From Selaginella moellendorffii (taxonomy: Eukaryota > Streptophyta > Lycopodiopsida > Selaginellales > Selaginellaceae): a stretch of 42,540 nucleotides of DNA. Location: NCBI RefSeq assembly GCF_000143415.4, contig NW_003314307.1, forward strand, positions 1,379,439 through 1,421,978. Reading direction: 5' to 3'. The translations under genes were made by a program, and so were the position numbers. Below, one piece after another: positions 10,366 to 20,711 of this stretch (the stretch's first letter is position 1; the number at the start of each line of letters is the position of its first letter). The notes under the pieces are model-generated. The model made no database searches and was not told the DNA's origin. It saw only the letters and a list, made by a program, of their open reading frames with translations.

Positions 10366-11242
10366 ATGACCGCGACGATACTGCTCACTTGTGCGCTCCT
10401 CCTCATCGGCTGCCGATATTTCGGAGGTAAATCGCGCAATGTAGCCCCGGATCTGTGCTCGGCGATCCTAATGGACGTTTCTCTTGGCAGGAAACGCATC
10501 GCGGAGTGTCGGGAAAGATCCCGCCTTCGCTCTCTCGGGCGAGGCCATTCATCACAGGCTGGAGACAGGGTCCTATGGTTCATCTGACGCAAGCTCTGGA
10601 GAGGGAGATGGAATTCGCGCATTGGAAAGCCACAAGCTTGCTGCAACGTCCCGGAAGCTACTTGCTGGAAGTAAGCCTCTTCTTCTCTCTGGATTCCTTC
10701 TTCATGACTATAGATCATCGGGCTGTGTGTCAATGCATTATAGATTATTTATTCTCTTTGGTGTGATCGATGCTAGTTGCGTCGCGTGCGACTTGGGCCC
10801 TCTTTCTCGGCGACTCTTTATCTCTGCCTGTGTGCCTGCTTGAATGATCTTCATCGCGATCGAAGCCGGGAATGTTTGCCTCAATGTGGTCGATTCGATT
10901 CTAGCGGAACTAATTCCTCGCCTTTGGACATTGCCAGATTCGTGCACCAGCAAAGACATTAGCATTTCTCAAGGCCGCGACAGCTCGTCGTCTGGGATCC
11001 CGCAGTACGTTGTCCAGATCGTGAATACCTGCATGTCCGACTGTGCGCCTTCCAACATCCACGTCTTCTGCGGCTGGTTCGCTTCGGCGCCGCTTGTCAA
11101 TCCCAAGGCCTTCCGGCGGCTGAATTACGACGACTGCCTTGTGAACGATGGGAAGCCACTGAGACACGGCGAGATCATCCGCTTCCAGTACGCCAACTCC
11201 TTCATGTATCCTCTCCGGTTCAAGTCGGCCAAGTTCTGCTAA
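10366..11242 (+). CDS. TPD1-like secreted cysteine-rich ligand
   Basis: Three exons, 10366-10426, 10491-10670 and 10905-11242, give about 192 residues. A signal peptide is clear (MTATILLTCALLLIGC). After a variable Ser/Gly-rich linker the C-terminal domain (about 100 residues) carries SCTSKDISISQGR, GIPQYVVQIVNTCMSDC, IHVFCGWFASAPLVNPKAF, and LNYDDCLVNDGKPL, ending in a single Cys. These match Arabidopsis TAPETUM DETERMINANT1 (TPD1), the small protein ligand of the receptor kinase EMS1/EXS that sets tapetal and microsporocyte fate; six conserved Cys are visible. The acceptor of intron 2 could instead be at about 10865, adding about 13 residues. In a spore plant a role in sporangium or general cell-fate signalling is an inference. 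Confidence 0.9.
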
Positions 11243-12840
11243 GGATCAGGTACTTTGGAGAGATGGATCCAGCAGCGCAGGGCAGCAAATCTAAAACTAG
11301 GAACCAAGGAATTCGAGCACGGACGACAGCTTGTATAGCCAACTAGGAAGGAAAAGGAAAGGGGCAGCAGAAGAATGACTTTGGTGGACAGGACATTTGG
11401 GACAGCAGGACAGGACAAGGAACAGGACATGGAGCTGTGCGTGCATTTTGATTGACTCGAGAGGATTTCCAGGATACGTAGCTGTAGAGCTAGCTCAGAG
11501 ATTTTTTGGAAGACGATGGAGGCAACACCGAGCAACGAGGCCAGGCCGAGCGAGAGTGAGCTCTCTCGATCGAGACACTCTGCATTGGGACTTGACGACA
11601 CTCTCTCGGTGTCACTTTGGCCACTTTGCGACTACGGTACATATATATAGAGAGGATTCGACGGGCAGCCAGCAGCAGCAGCAGCAGATCGGCGGCAACA
11701 CCCATTGAAGTGAAGAGAGTCTCGTCATCCGGCGATGGATCAGCCAAAACTTAAGAGGTACCTACATTGTTTCGCTTTGTTTCTCTGCTTGCTGAGCTCT
11801 GCGTTTGAAGTAAATACATACGACCAGCTAATAATCTCCGCTGTGATGTCCATGAGTGACGAGCGAGCGAGAGAGCGCTGCGAGAGCGTCTCCTTTTCGC
11901 TGCAATTGATCATCGACCCGATCGATCACTCCAGGGACTAGCTGAAGTGAGTGATAGCAGTGACTGGTACACCATCAATCGAGCTCGGTGGTAGTAATGG
12001 CCGCCGTGGTGTGGTGGTGGTGGTGACGCTGAGCGATTAAAAAGAGACCACAGTCTGGGGTCTGGGCTGGATGGATGGACTCTGCTATTTGTCCTAGCTA
12101 TCAGGCAAGAGAAAAAATGGGACGGTCTCTCTTTAAATTCCTTTTCTTGCGGTCCGGGACTGGAAGGAATCTGATGGAACTTCCCTATCTCGGCCATTAT
12201 ATCATACAAACTGACCTCTCTTGTGTGTGTGTATAGTGGCTTTCGTATCGTACCCAGCGTTACATCACATTGTTTCATTTTCTCCAACTGACTTGGTTGT
12301 TTTTTTTTTTCTTTTACACTGTACTCTTATTTATAACAGTAGAATACACATCCGATCCACTTCTACTATACACTTGTTTGGGGTCAACATAGCACGACGC
12401 GTCCACTTCGTATCTCTGCCAGCTTTGACTGCGCTAATCATAGTTTGAACTATTCTGGGATACTTTTTAAATTTGAAGATTTTGGTGGGAAAAATCTCTT
12501 TTGCCTGTGTTTCTAGGGTTAGGGCTTTGAGGCGTCTCTTCATTTTCCCAAGAATCTCGACAGGGGATGGATGATCGAGGGCAAGGTGATGCGGCGAGGG
12601 AGGAGGAAGCGGCAATGTGGCGCTCGGCGCCACAGTGTTAGGGTTTTAGAGATGGATCCGGGGGGACGATCGCCGTGGCAGCGGCGGCAGGCTTGATAGG
12701 GATGCGCCGCGCGCTCGAAATTTTTGCCCTCTCGTGGAAGCCGCGAATGTGAGTTGGTTTGATGAAAGTAGCGGCAGGTTCTCTTTCTCTTCGTGCGCTC
12801 CGGGTGGTTTCGTCCTCCACTAGGGGGCCCCTCTGGTGCC
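11243..12840. other. Long intergenic region; AGPase 5' leader at right end
   Basis: No supported gene. The left part is probably TPD1-like 3' UTR. A TATATATAG box at about 11641-11649 precedes an ATG at 11735 (MDQPKLKR then a GTACCT donor-like site), a possible but unsupported small gene start. A (GTG)n run lies near 12008-12027. Close to the AGPase gene, telo-box-like TTAGGGTTTTAG is at about 12638, with two small upstream frames, 12567-12641 and 12652-12696, that would be uORFs if transcribed. Confidence 0.4.
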
Positions 12841-14995
12841 ATGCTATCGGCGGCAGGATTCACTACGCAGATTGTCCCTGTCGCCTCCTGTTCTTCGTCA
12901 TTGCAATCATCCAGTGCTAGTGCTTCCTCGTCCTCGTCTTCTAAGCTCCCGTTTGTACGGTTTGGGAGGCAGCAAGAGTTTTTTCGGCCAATGTGTTGTC
13001 AGAAGAACTTTGATGGTTTTGAATGCGGTAGTAAATGGAGTTGCTGGAAGAAGCGGATGAGATTGACAAGGGCAGCCAGGGACGAGTCTTCTCCTTACCT
13101 TGAGCCTGATGCGCGCTCGGTACGTCCAGACTTTACTAGTTCTTCTTTTGGTTTCTCACCATTTTGGTCGATCGATTCGTGCATGCAGAGTGTTCTTGCC
13201 GTCATCCTGGGTGGTGGTGCCGGAACCAGATTGCATCCCTTGACCAGAGAGCGCGCGAAACCAGCTGTGCCCCTGGGCGCCAACTACAGGCTCATCGACA
13301 TTCCCGTGAGCAACTGTATCAACAGCAACATTCCCCGGATTTACGTCCTCACGCAGTACAACTCAACGTCTCTCAACAGTCACCTGTACAGGGCCTACGC
13401 TGGGAACATGGGAGGCTTTAGAAACGATGGTTTTGTGGAAGTGCTTGCGGCCGAGCAGAGCTTAGATAATCCTGACTGGTTTCGTGTAAGTCCATTCCTT
13501 GGCACAGCCACACACGACTTTTCTTCTTAACTAAAGGTAAAAATAGGATTCTTTCTTCGTTCGTGGTTTGACTTGTCATCCTGCTGCTGCTGCTGCTGCT
13601 GCTGCAGGGTACAGCCGATGCTGTCCGGCAATACCTATGGATTTTTGAGGACCAGGACGTCATGGAATTTTTGATCCTAGCAGGAGACCACTTGTACCGC
13701 ATGGACTATCAAAGGTTCATTCGGAGCCACCGTCAAACCAAGGCAGACATCACTGTTGCCGCTGTTCCAGTGGAGGAAAAAAGAGCCACGAACTTCGGTC
13801 TCATGAAGATCGATTCAGAAGGGAAAATTACCGAGTTTGCTGAGAAGCCAAAGGGTGGGATACTTCAGGGCATGAAGGTGCGTGCATCTTATTTGAGTTG
13901 AATCCTCAACGTCGCCTTCGGACATTCTTACAGGTGGACACAACTATCCTCGGTCTAGATCCTAAGAGAGCTGAAGCGTTGCCATATATTGCCAGCATGG
14001 GTATATACGTTATCAGTAAGGAAGCAATGTACAAGTTGCTGCATGAAAAGTTTCCAAATGCAAACGATTTTGGCAGCGAGATTATTCCTGGAGCGACTCA
14101 GCTTGGCATGAAGGTAAGTTTTTTTTCTTCTTTTGTGTCTCTCTCAAGCCTTTGTGATTTTTTAATCTTTTGTTCTACTTTCTAGGTACAAGCCTACCTG
14201 TTTGATGGATACTGGGAGGATATTGGCACAATCGAGGCTTTTTACAATGCCAACATAGGATTGACTAAGAGCCCTCCTGAATTTAGGTGCACAAGTTTTC
14301 AAGGTTTTTCTTATCAATACTTGACGGGACATTCGTGGAATTTTGATTCTCAGTTTTGATGACAAGCATTCACCAATATATACGCTCCCGAGGTGCCTAC
14401 CACCCTCGATAATGCACGATGCGGACATCGTGCAGAGCATCATTGGAGAAGGCTGTGTCATTCAGGCAAGTAAAAAATTATCTAGAGCGTGCTTGAATAA
14501 CTTCTAACAACTGCTTCTCTACGCCAGAATTGCAAAATCTACCACTCCGTGGTCGGCCTGAGGTCCCGAATTGCAGAGGGTGCGGTCATTGAGGATTCTC
14601 TTCTTATGGGATCGGATTTTTACGAGGTGTGTTTCAAGCTTTTGAGTGCTTGCCGTTAGGAATTTTGCCCGGTTTTTCCAGCAAGAGGAGCACCGAGAAC
14701 ATCTCCATTCCCATGGAGGTGTGCCCATTGGCATTGGCAAATACTCTGTCGTCCGAAAGGCTATTATCGATAAGAACGTTCGAATTGGTCGGAATGTGAG
14801 GGTATGGACGGTAAAGAAAGCTGTTGACACACATGACCTTACTTTCTTCTTGGGCTGGACTGCTTTTTCTTTTTTCAGATCATCAACAAGGATAACGTGT
14901 TGGAGGCTGCAAGGGAAACAGAGGGCTACTTCATTAAGAATGGGATTGTGACGATTATCAAAGACGCAGTTATTCCAAACGGCACAACGATTTGA
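12841..14995 (+). CDS. APS1: ADP-glucose pyrophosphorylase small subunit, plastid type
   Basis: Nine exons: 12841-13119, 13189-13485, 13608-13877, 13934-14113, 14186-14286, 14354-14465, 14528-14626, 14682-14801, 14879-14995; 524 residues (Arabidopsis APS1 520). It makes ADP-glucose and PPi from glucose-1-phosphate and ATP, the committed step of starch synthesis in plastids. Residues 1-80 are a Ser-rich transit peptide. Then come the nucleotide-binding [33 protein letters not shown], catalytic Asp219 in [36 protein letters not shown], and the C-terminal left-handed beta-helix ending [11 protein letters not shown]. Catalytic residues look intact, so it should be an active subunit. Odd points: Tyr86 replaces the regulatory Cys of the QTCLDPD motif, intron 6 is GC-AG, and intron 1 (69 nt) is an open multiple of three. 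Confidence 0.96.
13581..13607 (+). repeat. (CTG)n microsatellite forming a splice acceptor
   Basis: Eight CTG units run directly into CAG at the 3' end of AGPase intron 2, so the repeat takes the place of the usual polypyrimidine tract. The first exon base is 13608. Confidence 0.85.
14466..14527 (+). other. GC-AG intron of the AGPase gene
   Basis: The exon ends ATTCAG and the intron begins GCAAGT, the standard GC-donor context, ending CGCCAG. Only this junction joins VIQ to [10 protein letters not shown] in frame; using the nearby GT at 14470 shifts the frame. Confidence 0.88.
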
Positions 14996-15432
14996 GCTGA
15001 ATTCGTCGCATCTGATGCAAGTACGTACATAGTGTGTATATTGGACGAGGAGGACGAGTGTTGTCTGTAAATTTGTGTAGGCAATGAATTCGTTTTCATT
15101 TTTTGTTTCTTGGTTTTTTTGTTTTTCTTTCTACTGTTTAGAAGAGTATTTGAGTTAGCTTAGTTTTTTCTTTTCTGACGAAGACGAGAATGATTGATTG
15201 ATTGAATAAGCGCAGCAGAGCAAGGATATGTTTCCACGTGACATATGCGTCCGCCAAAGGTGACTGCCACGTACCGGTTGTCTCTCTTCTCTCACAGGTA
15301 TGGCGGCCGAAGGCGAAGCAACAGCTCCTCATCGCCGGCTCCTCCGCCTCTCAAGGTACTGTGGCTTTCTCTTCTTCCTTGCGAGCATCATGTAGTTACT
15401 GCTAATTTTTGACAGGAGCAGCCCTCGGTGGA

Positions 15433-17462
15433 ATGGCGGTGTTTGGCGTGGTTTTCACTGCGCCATCCAAGGCCTGGGTTCCACAGGAGTTGCATTTAAT
15501 GACGAGCCAGAGCCAGAGGAAGCTGGTAGCAACGATTGCAAGCATTGGGAGAAGCAGCGGTGGAGTTCATGGTCACAGATCGCGGAAAGGAAGGCGGAGG
15601 AGATCACCTCGAAGTGAGAGTGGAAGCGAAAGTCAAGATGAAGCGTTGGTAAGTAAGACTCACTCGTTCTCTTTCGCCAGGTTTTTACTTTATGTTCTAT
15701 TTTACAGCAGCAAAGTGCATGCGTTTCCAACGAAGGAAATGGAAACTCGAGAGTGACAAGGAAAACGTCCAGTCGCAACAAACGGGCATCCAAGGCAGAA
15801 GAAGGAGAAGGGAGTCAGGGGTTTGATTCGCCTGTTGAGGACGTGATAGCACCCGTGGCTGTGACAATTGTCTCGGACCCCGAGCTCTTCGAATCAGTTT
15901 CTCAGGAGCATCATCAGGCGAATGACGACGAGAATGAGCAAGTGAGCTCGAGTGTGGCCGCAGTGGACGAGAACACCTCTGCTGTTCAAGAGGTGGAAGA
16001 TTCATCGGTTTCTGAAAAAATTGTGGAGCAAGTAGCAGAGATCCAGACGCAAATGGCCGAAGCAGTGCACAGAGTTGTCGACGAAGTGATCCCGGAGCAG
16101 GTGACACAGGCCGCGGAAGTGCTGGTGGAGCAAGTCGCAGCACTCTCGATGGTCGAACAGGTTGCCAAGGTGACTGAACAGGTTGCCAACTTACTCTCCA
16201 GCGATGGCGAGGAAAGCCTGGAAAGCGATGACGAGTTTGAGGCCTACACCACGTCTGATCTGCCTGAGTTTCGGGGTATTCGAGGCCTTGAGAACTTCAC
16301 TGTGCTACAGGACGACCATGGGGTAATGACCGTAATTTACGACTTATATCTCTACATTCTCAAGAAGCCGGGGCTGGATTTTGTACTAGGCATGTTTGCT
16401 GCGCCAGTGGCCGTAAGTATGTTCTTCACGCTGCTCTATCTGCCTCAGCTTCAGGGCCTGGATTTTGCAAGCAACGTGGTTCAGTATTCTTCGTCATCGA
16501 AGTTTTTTGAGCACGGCCTGGAACTGGACTGGGAGGCTGTGTTTCGGGTGCTCATGTTTAGCATCTCCTTGTCTACGGGACTCCAACCAGAGTTGACACC
16601 ACTCACTCCTTACACGCTCGTCGTAGCCAACATAAATGCTCTGGTTGCGCAGCTCCTGTTTGTGTTTCTCAGCGGTGCAGGTGCTTTTCTCTCTTTTGCA
16701 AGATTTGGTCCCTGAAACTTGTTTTGTGAATCTCGGCAGTGTTCGCGAGATTGTCCCAGCCGTCACAGCCGATCCGGTGTTCCTCTGTGGCATTGGTGAG
16801 CCCATCGACTGCAAAAAGAAACGGTCGTTCTGTCAGGTAAGCTTGAAGGCAACTTTTTCTCTCGACTCACGCTTCCTTGACTGTGAGCAGAGTGTTTATG
16901 ACTCGTTACGTTCTGGCTGGACCTCAGCCTTGTGAGCTCGTCGATGTCAAAGTTGATTTGAGCTACAAGTACAACACCATCACCGGAGCAGGAACTTACT
17001 TTCGAGCTCAGCAGTCCTTGAAGCTGGTATGTTCAGTTGTTTTCTAGCTAGCCAAATGAGTCTTTGGGTTAAAGCACTTACCACAGATTCGTTCCGAGGT
17101 TTCGTACCTCAACCACGGCATGCTGGTCCGCCACATAATCGACGAGTCGAGCCCTCTCAACAAGCGAACTCCGGAGATGCTCAAAAAAGAAGATGGAATC
17201 TTCACGCTGAGCGTGGTAGAGTAATTTACGAAGTCATTTGTTTCTCGTTTCTAATCGCTTGCCTCGCTAAAATTTGCAGGTGGGACTGGAGCGAAGCTCC
17301 ATGCAATCAGTGTTTCACGCACAACACTACTCCATGGACGACGATCACGTAATCTGGGATGCTGAGTTCCAAGATATGATCTTGATAAGCAAGAAGAACA
17401 TGCGTATCGTGGATCACTCTAGGCTCAGCCAGTGGCGGCCGGTTAAGATCCCTGATAGCTGA
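15433..17462 (+). CDS. KirBac/Kir-like membrane protein lacking the K+ filter
   Basis: Six exons, 15433-15648, 15708-16680, 16740-16836, 16891-17026, 17087-17215, 17280-17462, join in frame to 577 residues. The N-terminus (MAVFGVVFTAPSKAW, then Ser/Arg-rich) looks like a plastid transit peptide. An acidic, VEQV-repeat region follows (about 130-245). Slide helix IYDLYLYILKKP (about 281-292), TM1 (about 295-318), pore-like segment (about 346-369), TM2 (about 373-396), then GAVFARLSQP and a cytoplasmic domain with RHIIDESSPLNKRTPEML, SMQSVFHAQHYSMDDDHVIW and MRIVDHSRL. These match the inward-rectifier fold, closest in wording to bacterial KirBac. The T-[VI]-G-Y-G filter is absent; the aligned place reads STGLQPELTP. 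K+ selectivity is therefore doubtful. The start is uncertain: the frame stays open upstream to 15303 through another exon, but no ATG lies there. Confidence 0.82.
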
Positions 17463-17527
17463 GACACTCTGTACAAGTTCACAAGAGAGGTATGGCAAAC
17501 AGGCGTAGATGGACCTATTAGTTCCAT

Positions 17528-18001
17528 CTATTTGATATCCTTCTGCACTGGAGCTGCGAGTTTTCTCAAGTGCTGGAAGGAGCGGTGCTTGATCCACTGC
17601 CGATCGTATGGCAAGAAGCCGTGAACGTTGGGATCATACCTGCGCAGCACAGGGAGAGCACAAGTTCTACTCAAACCAAATCCAGGAGGAAGGCGAGCAA
17701 AGTTACACAAGAGCGCTGATATCTTTCAAGCCATCGATGAAGTCGTAGAGATCGCCAATGTCGTAGCAGATGCTGGTGAGCTCGGGATTGAGATCCTTGA
17801 GCTTCTTTTCGTACATTGCGCATACACCTTTGAGAGAAAAGAGCGAGAACTTTTGGATTGGAATCGATCATTGTTTTTGGTTTTTCGTGCTCTTCTAATA
17901 CCTTCCATGCACAGTGGGATGGAATCGAATTCCAGGTACGTTCGGCTGCTTTGATTCTGGTTTTGCTGGACCAGCAGCAAGATTTTCTTCTTGCTAGACA
18001 T
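17528..18001 (-). CDS. ERH: Enhancer of rudimentary homolog (ERH)
   Basis: Three exons, 18001-17902, 17827-17707 and 17639-17528, give 110 residues (animal ERH 104). The product begins MSSKKKILLLVQQNQNQSS, includes the typical SRTYLEFDSI, MYEKKLKDLNP, YDIGDLYDFIDGL and the ending HGFLPYDRQWIKHRSFQHL. ERH is a small, highly conserved nuclear dimer that acts with RNA-processing and transcription factors (in yeast the Erh1-Mmi1 complex, in animals with CIZ1 and DGCR8). Its stop codon lies 65 bases from that of the Kir-like gene (convergent) and its start 155 bases from that of the CBS-PB1 gene (divergent). Confidence 0.94.
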
Positions 18002-18156
18002 GATCGTCTTCCTTCTCTTCCAAAGAGAGACGGTTCTGTGATTCAAAGAGGATATGGCGCTGGCGAGATCGCAGCCGTCCAATCCCTGGACCTATATACC
18101 GCCCGATCCATTCAAAGCTGGGAATAAAACTTTTAGGTCGAGGGAGGAGGAGGAGG
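18002..18156. promoter_or_regulatory. 155-bp divergent promoter, ERH and CBS-PB1
   Basis: The segment between the ERH start (minus) and the CBS-PB1 start (plus). It contains a TATA-like CTATATACC near 18090 and a GGAGGAGGAGGAGG purine tract just before the plus-strand ATG. An in-frame-free ATG at 18054 (plus) starts a competing frame of 88 codons and may be a uORF if the transcript starts early. Confidence 0.55.
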
Positions 18157-20514
18157 ATGAGCGGCATTGTGGCGGATCCAGTGCGCAATGCGGCAGCCGC
18201 GATGAGCAGCAGGATGGCGCCGGATCGTGGCAGCACCGGCAGCATCGGGCGCAATCTGTGAGCTCGCGATCGCGATCGATTCGGGATAACTCACTCTCGT
18301 TTCTCACAGGTCGGGGCTAGGAAGGCGCAGTGTGGCCAAGCTGAGGCCCGCCAAGGCTCTGATCATCCGCGACAGCTCCTCGGTCGCGGATGCGTGCCGG
18401 CGCATGGCGGCCGCTCGGATTGACGCTGTCTTGCTCACGGATTCCGACTCTGTGCTATGTGGGATTTTCACAGACAAGGTACTCACTCCTTCTTTCGCCC
18501 ATGCGATGCTAGATAGGACATGAAGAGCTAAAGTTTAAAGGAAGGTGGTCTTGTCTAGAGCTTGAGAAAGAGGCTTTGCTTGCGGTGCTATGTGCAGGAT
18601 GTGGTGGCTAGAGTGATTGCCAAGGGTCTTAAGCCCGAAGAAACCTGTGTCTCCTCAGTTATGACCAGGAACCCAGTCTATATTCCCAGTGATGCGCTAG
18701 CCGATCATGCCCTCCGGAAGATGATTCGAGGTTTAGCCAAGTTTCTTCCTTTTTCACCACCTCAAATAAACGCGAGGGAGAAGAAACTTACATTGCACTA
18801 GCTATAGCTAGCTTTGGGCTTTGGGCTTTATCATCTTTATGCTGACTTTTTTCTGTCAACAGGGAAATTTAGGCACCTGCCTGTTGTTGACAATGGACAA
18901 GTTATTGCTCTCGTGAACATGAAGAAATGTTTGTACGATGCAATTGTTACGCTGGAGTGGCATATGGCAGCGTCATTTGCTGCTATGCATCCGGAAAAGA
19001 GTACGTGCTTCTTCTTCTTTTTTTTTCGTTTTCGATGCTGCTGCTATAACTGGCTTTAAAATGCAGTCTCCGCAGCGTCCATTGAAGCTCTCCGGGATCA
19101 AACATTTCAACCGACGTTAGGATCTTTGATAATGCAATCTTTCAAGTAAGTGAAGGTTGCTTACAGCTCACATTGAACCTTAACTGCAGTGCAGTCACAA
19201 TCTGTCCGAATGAAACGGTGGATACGGCCACAAAGAAGATGCTAGAGTTCAGCAGCGACTATGTTATTGTAGCTTCTGGCAGGAATCCAGTGGGCATTTT
19301 CACGTAAGCCATTAATCTATTATCTTCCAACAAAGCTGAGAAACTTGCAGGTCGAAGGACCTGCTAATGCGAGTTGTTGCTAAAGGCCTTTGCCCAACCT
19401 CCACAGCCATTGAAAAGGTTTTGCTTGAATCTGTGTCATTGAAACTAAACAATCGTGTGTGGTCAGGTGATGACACGGAATGTGGAGTGTGCCTCGTTAG
19501 ACACGGCAGTCGTGGATGCCCTGCATATCATGCACGATGGCCGCTTTTGCCACTTACCCATTCTGGACCAAGGTAAGCATACGGGGCCGGCTTGTGTGAT
19601 TTCGAATACCATTCGCACTTTTTGCAGATAGGAACGTGGTTGGATGCGTGAGCGTCATGGCTCTCGTGGAATGCGGCCTTGCCAGCGTAAGCCAGAAGCT
19701 CCCAAGGGGCAGAGTTGATTATTGTGTAACGCTCCAGGTTGAGGAAGAAATTGTGAAACTGGATGCATCAAACTCCGTTACCACAGCATGCAGGTAACAA
19801 AAACCTCGATCTTCTCTGTATATAATCGTTATATGGTTGCAGCGACTCTGCAAACTTGACATCCGAGTTGATTGCCGTGAAAACTGTCTACCCGTCCCTG
19901 TGGCTAGCAAATTTCTTCTCCTTCAAGGTAGAAGACCCGAAAGGCTGTGTCCATCGCTTCACTTGCGGTACCTTGGTCTATCCGCGTCATCATCGTCACT
20001 ATCATAACCTGTGTCACGCAGGGACACAAAGCCTTGAAGAAGTCCTTGCAACAGTTTCGGTCCGGATTGGCTGCGAGGACGAGAACCTCCAACTCTTGGT
20101 AAATCCGGTGATAGCGTCGAGTCCATTGATTTGATATATCCAGGTTGACATGGGCAGTACAAAGACGATGAGGGCGACTTGATACTTTTGTCCAGCGACA
20201 ACGACTTGGCGCTGGCCGTGGCCTCCGCAAAAGCTTACGGAATGAAGGTACAGTATAGCTCGAGTTTTCAAAGATAAACACACTCGCTTTCTTTCACTCG
20301 CCTCTCGCAGGTATTGAGGCTTTACGTCGACTGCCCACACACGGCGGGCAAGCTGTGCAGATGGAAATCGCTTCGCAGGACGGTGATTGCATCCATTCTG
20401 GTGATCGTTGGCCTTGGCTTCCTCATCCATGCAAGACAGACTGGCAACGAGCCATGGAAGCTCGCCTGGAACCGGGTTCTCAGCTTTAGGCAGCGGCAAG
20501 AAGAAGATCTGTGA
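18157..20514 (+). CDS. CBS-CBS-CBS-CBS-PB1 membrane protein (CBSCBSPB)
   Basis: Thirteen exons (18157-18257, 18310-18478, 18598-18730, 18863-19000, 19067-19145, 19190-19303, 19351-19417, 19467-19572, 19628-19793, 19843-19967, 20022-20098, 20158-20247, 20311-20514) join in frame to 522 residues. Four CBS motifs form two Bateman modules: KLRPAKALIIRDSSSVADAC..GIFTDKDVVARVI, VMTRNPVYIPSD..KFRHLPVVDNG, AVTICPNETVDTA..GIFTSKDLLMRVV, and VMTRNVECASLDTA..FCHLPILDQ. A PB1 domain (about 375-462) includes FSFKVEDPKG and KDDEGDLILLSSDNDL. A single TM helix (about 479-496) lies near the C-terminus. This architecture and length match Arabidopsis CBSCBSPB proteins. CBS modules usually bind adenine nucleotides; the cellular role of this family is poorly known, so a sensor function is inferred. 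Confidence 0.94.
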
Positions 20515-20711
20515 CATCACTTGATGCTATAACAACCGTATCTCCTTCTTTGACGATGTTACTACCTGGTTTAAATCCCAAAAGCTTCGTTGACAAAACA
20601 GTAGCTCAAGCTGACCTCTGGCTTCTCCAGCGTAAACGATCAGAATACCATAGCAAAGTCGGGCACTTGTTGTGATTCAAAGCTCACTTCTATGGCGGCA
20701 CAAAGCGAACA

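Noticed and set aside
11735-11941. 68-codon frame after a TATA-like box
   Set aside because: No recognisable product, low-complexity end, and no downstream exon I could join; mentioned only as a possibility in the intergenic entry.
15301-15394. ATG at 15302 (MAAEGEATAPHRR) as start of the Kir-like gene
   Set aside because: Its frame joins, over the following intron, to a frame that stops at 15621 and does not reach the channel domain; the channel frame is offset.
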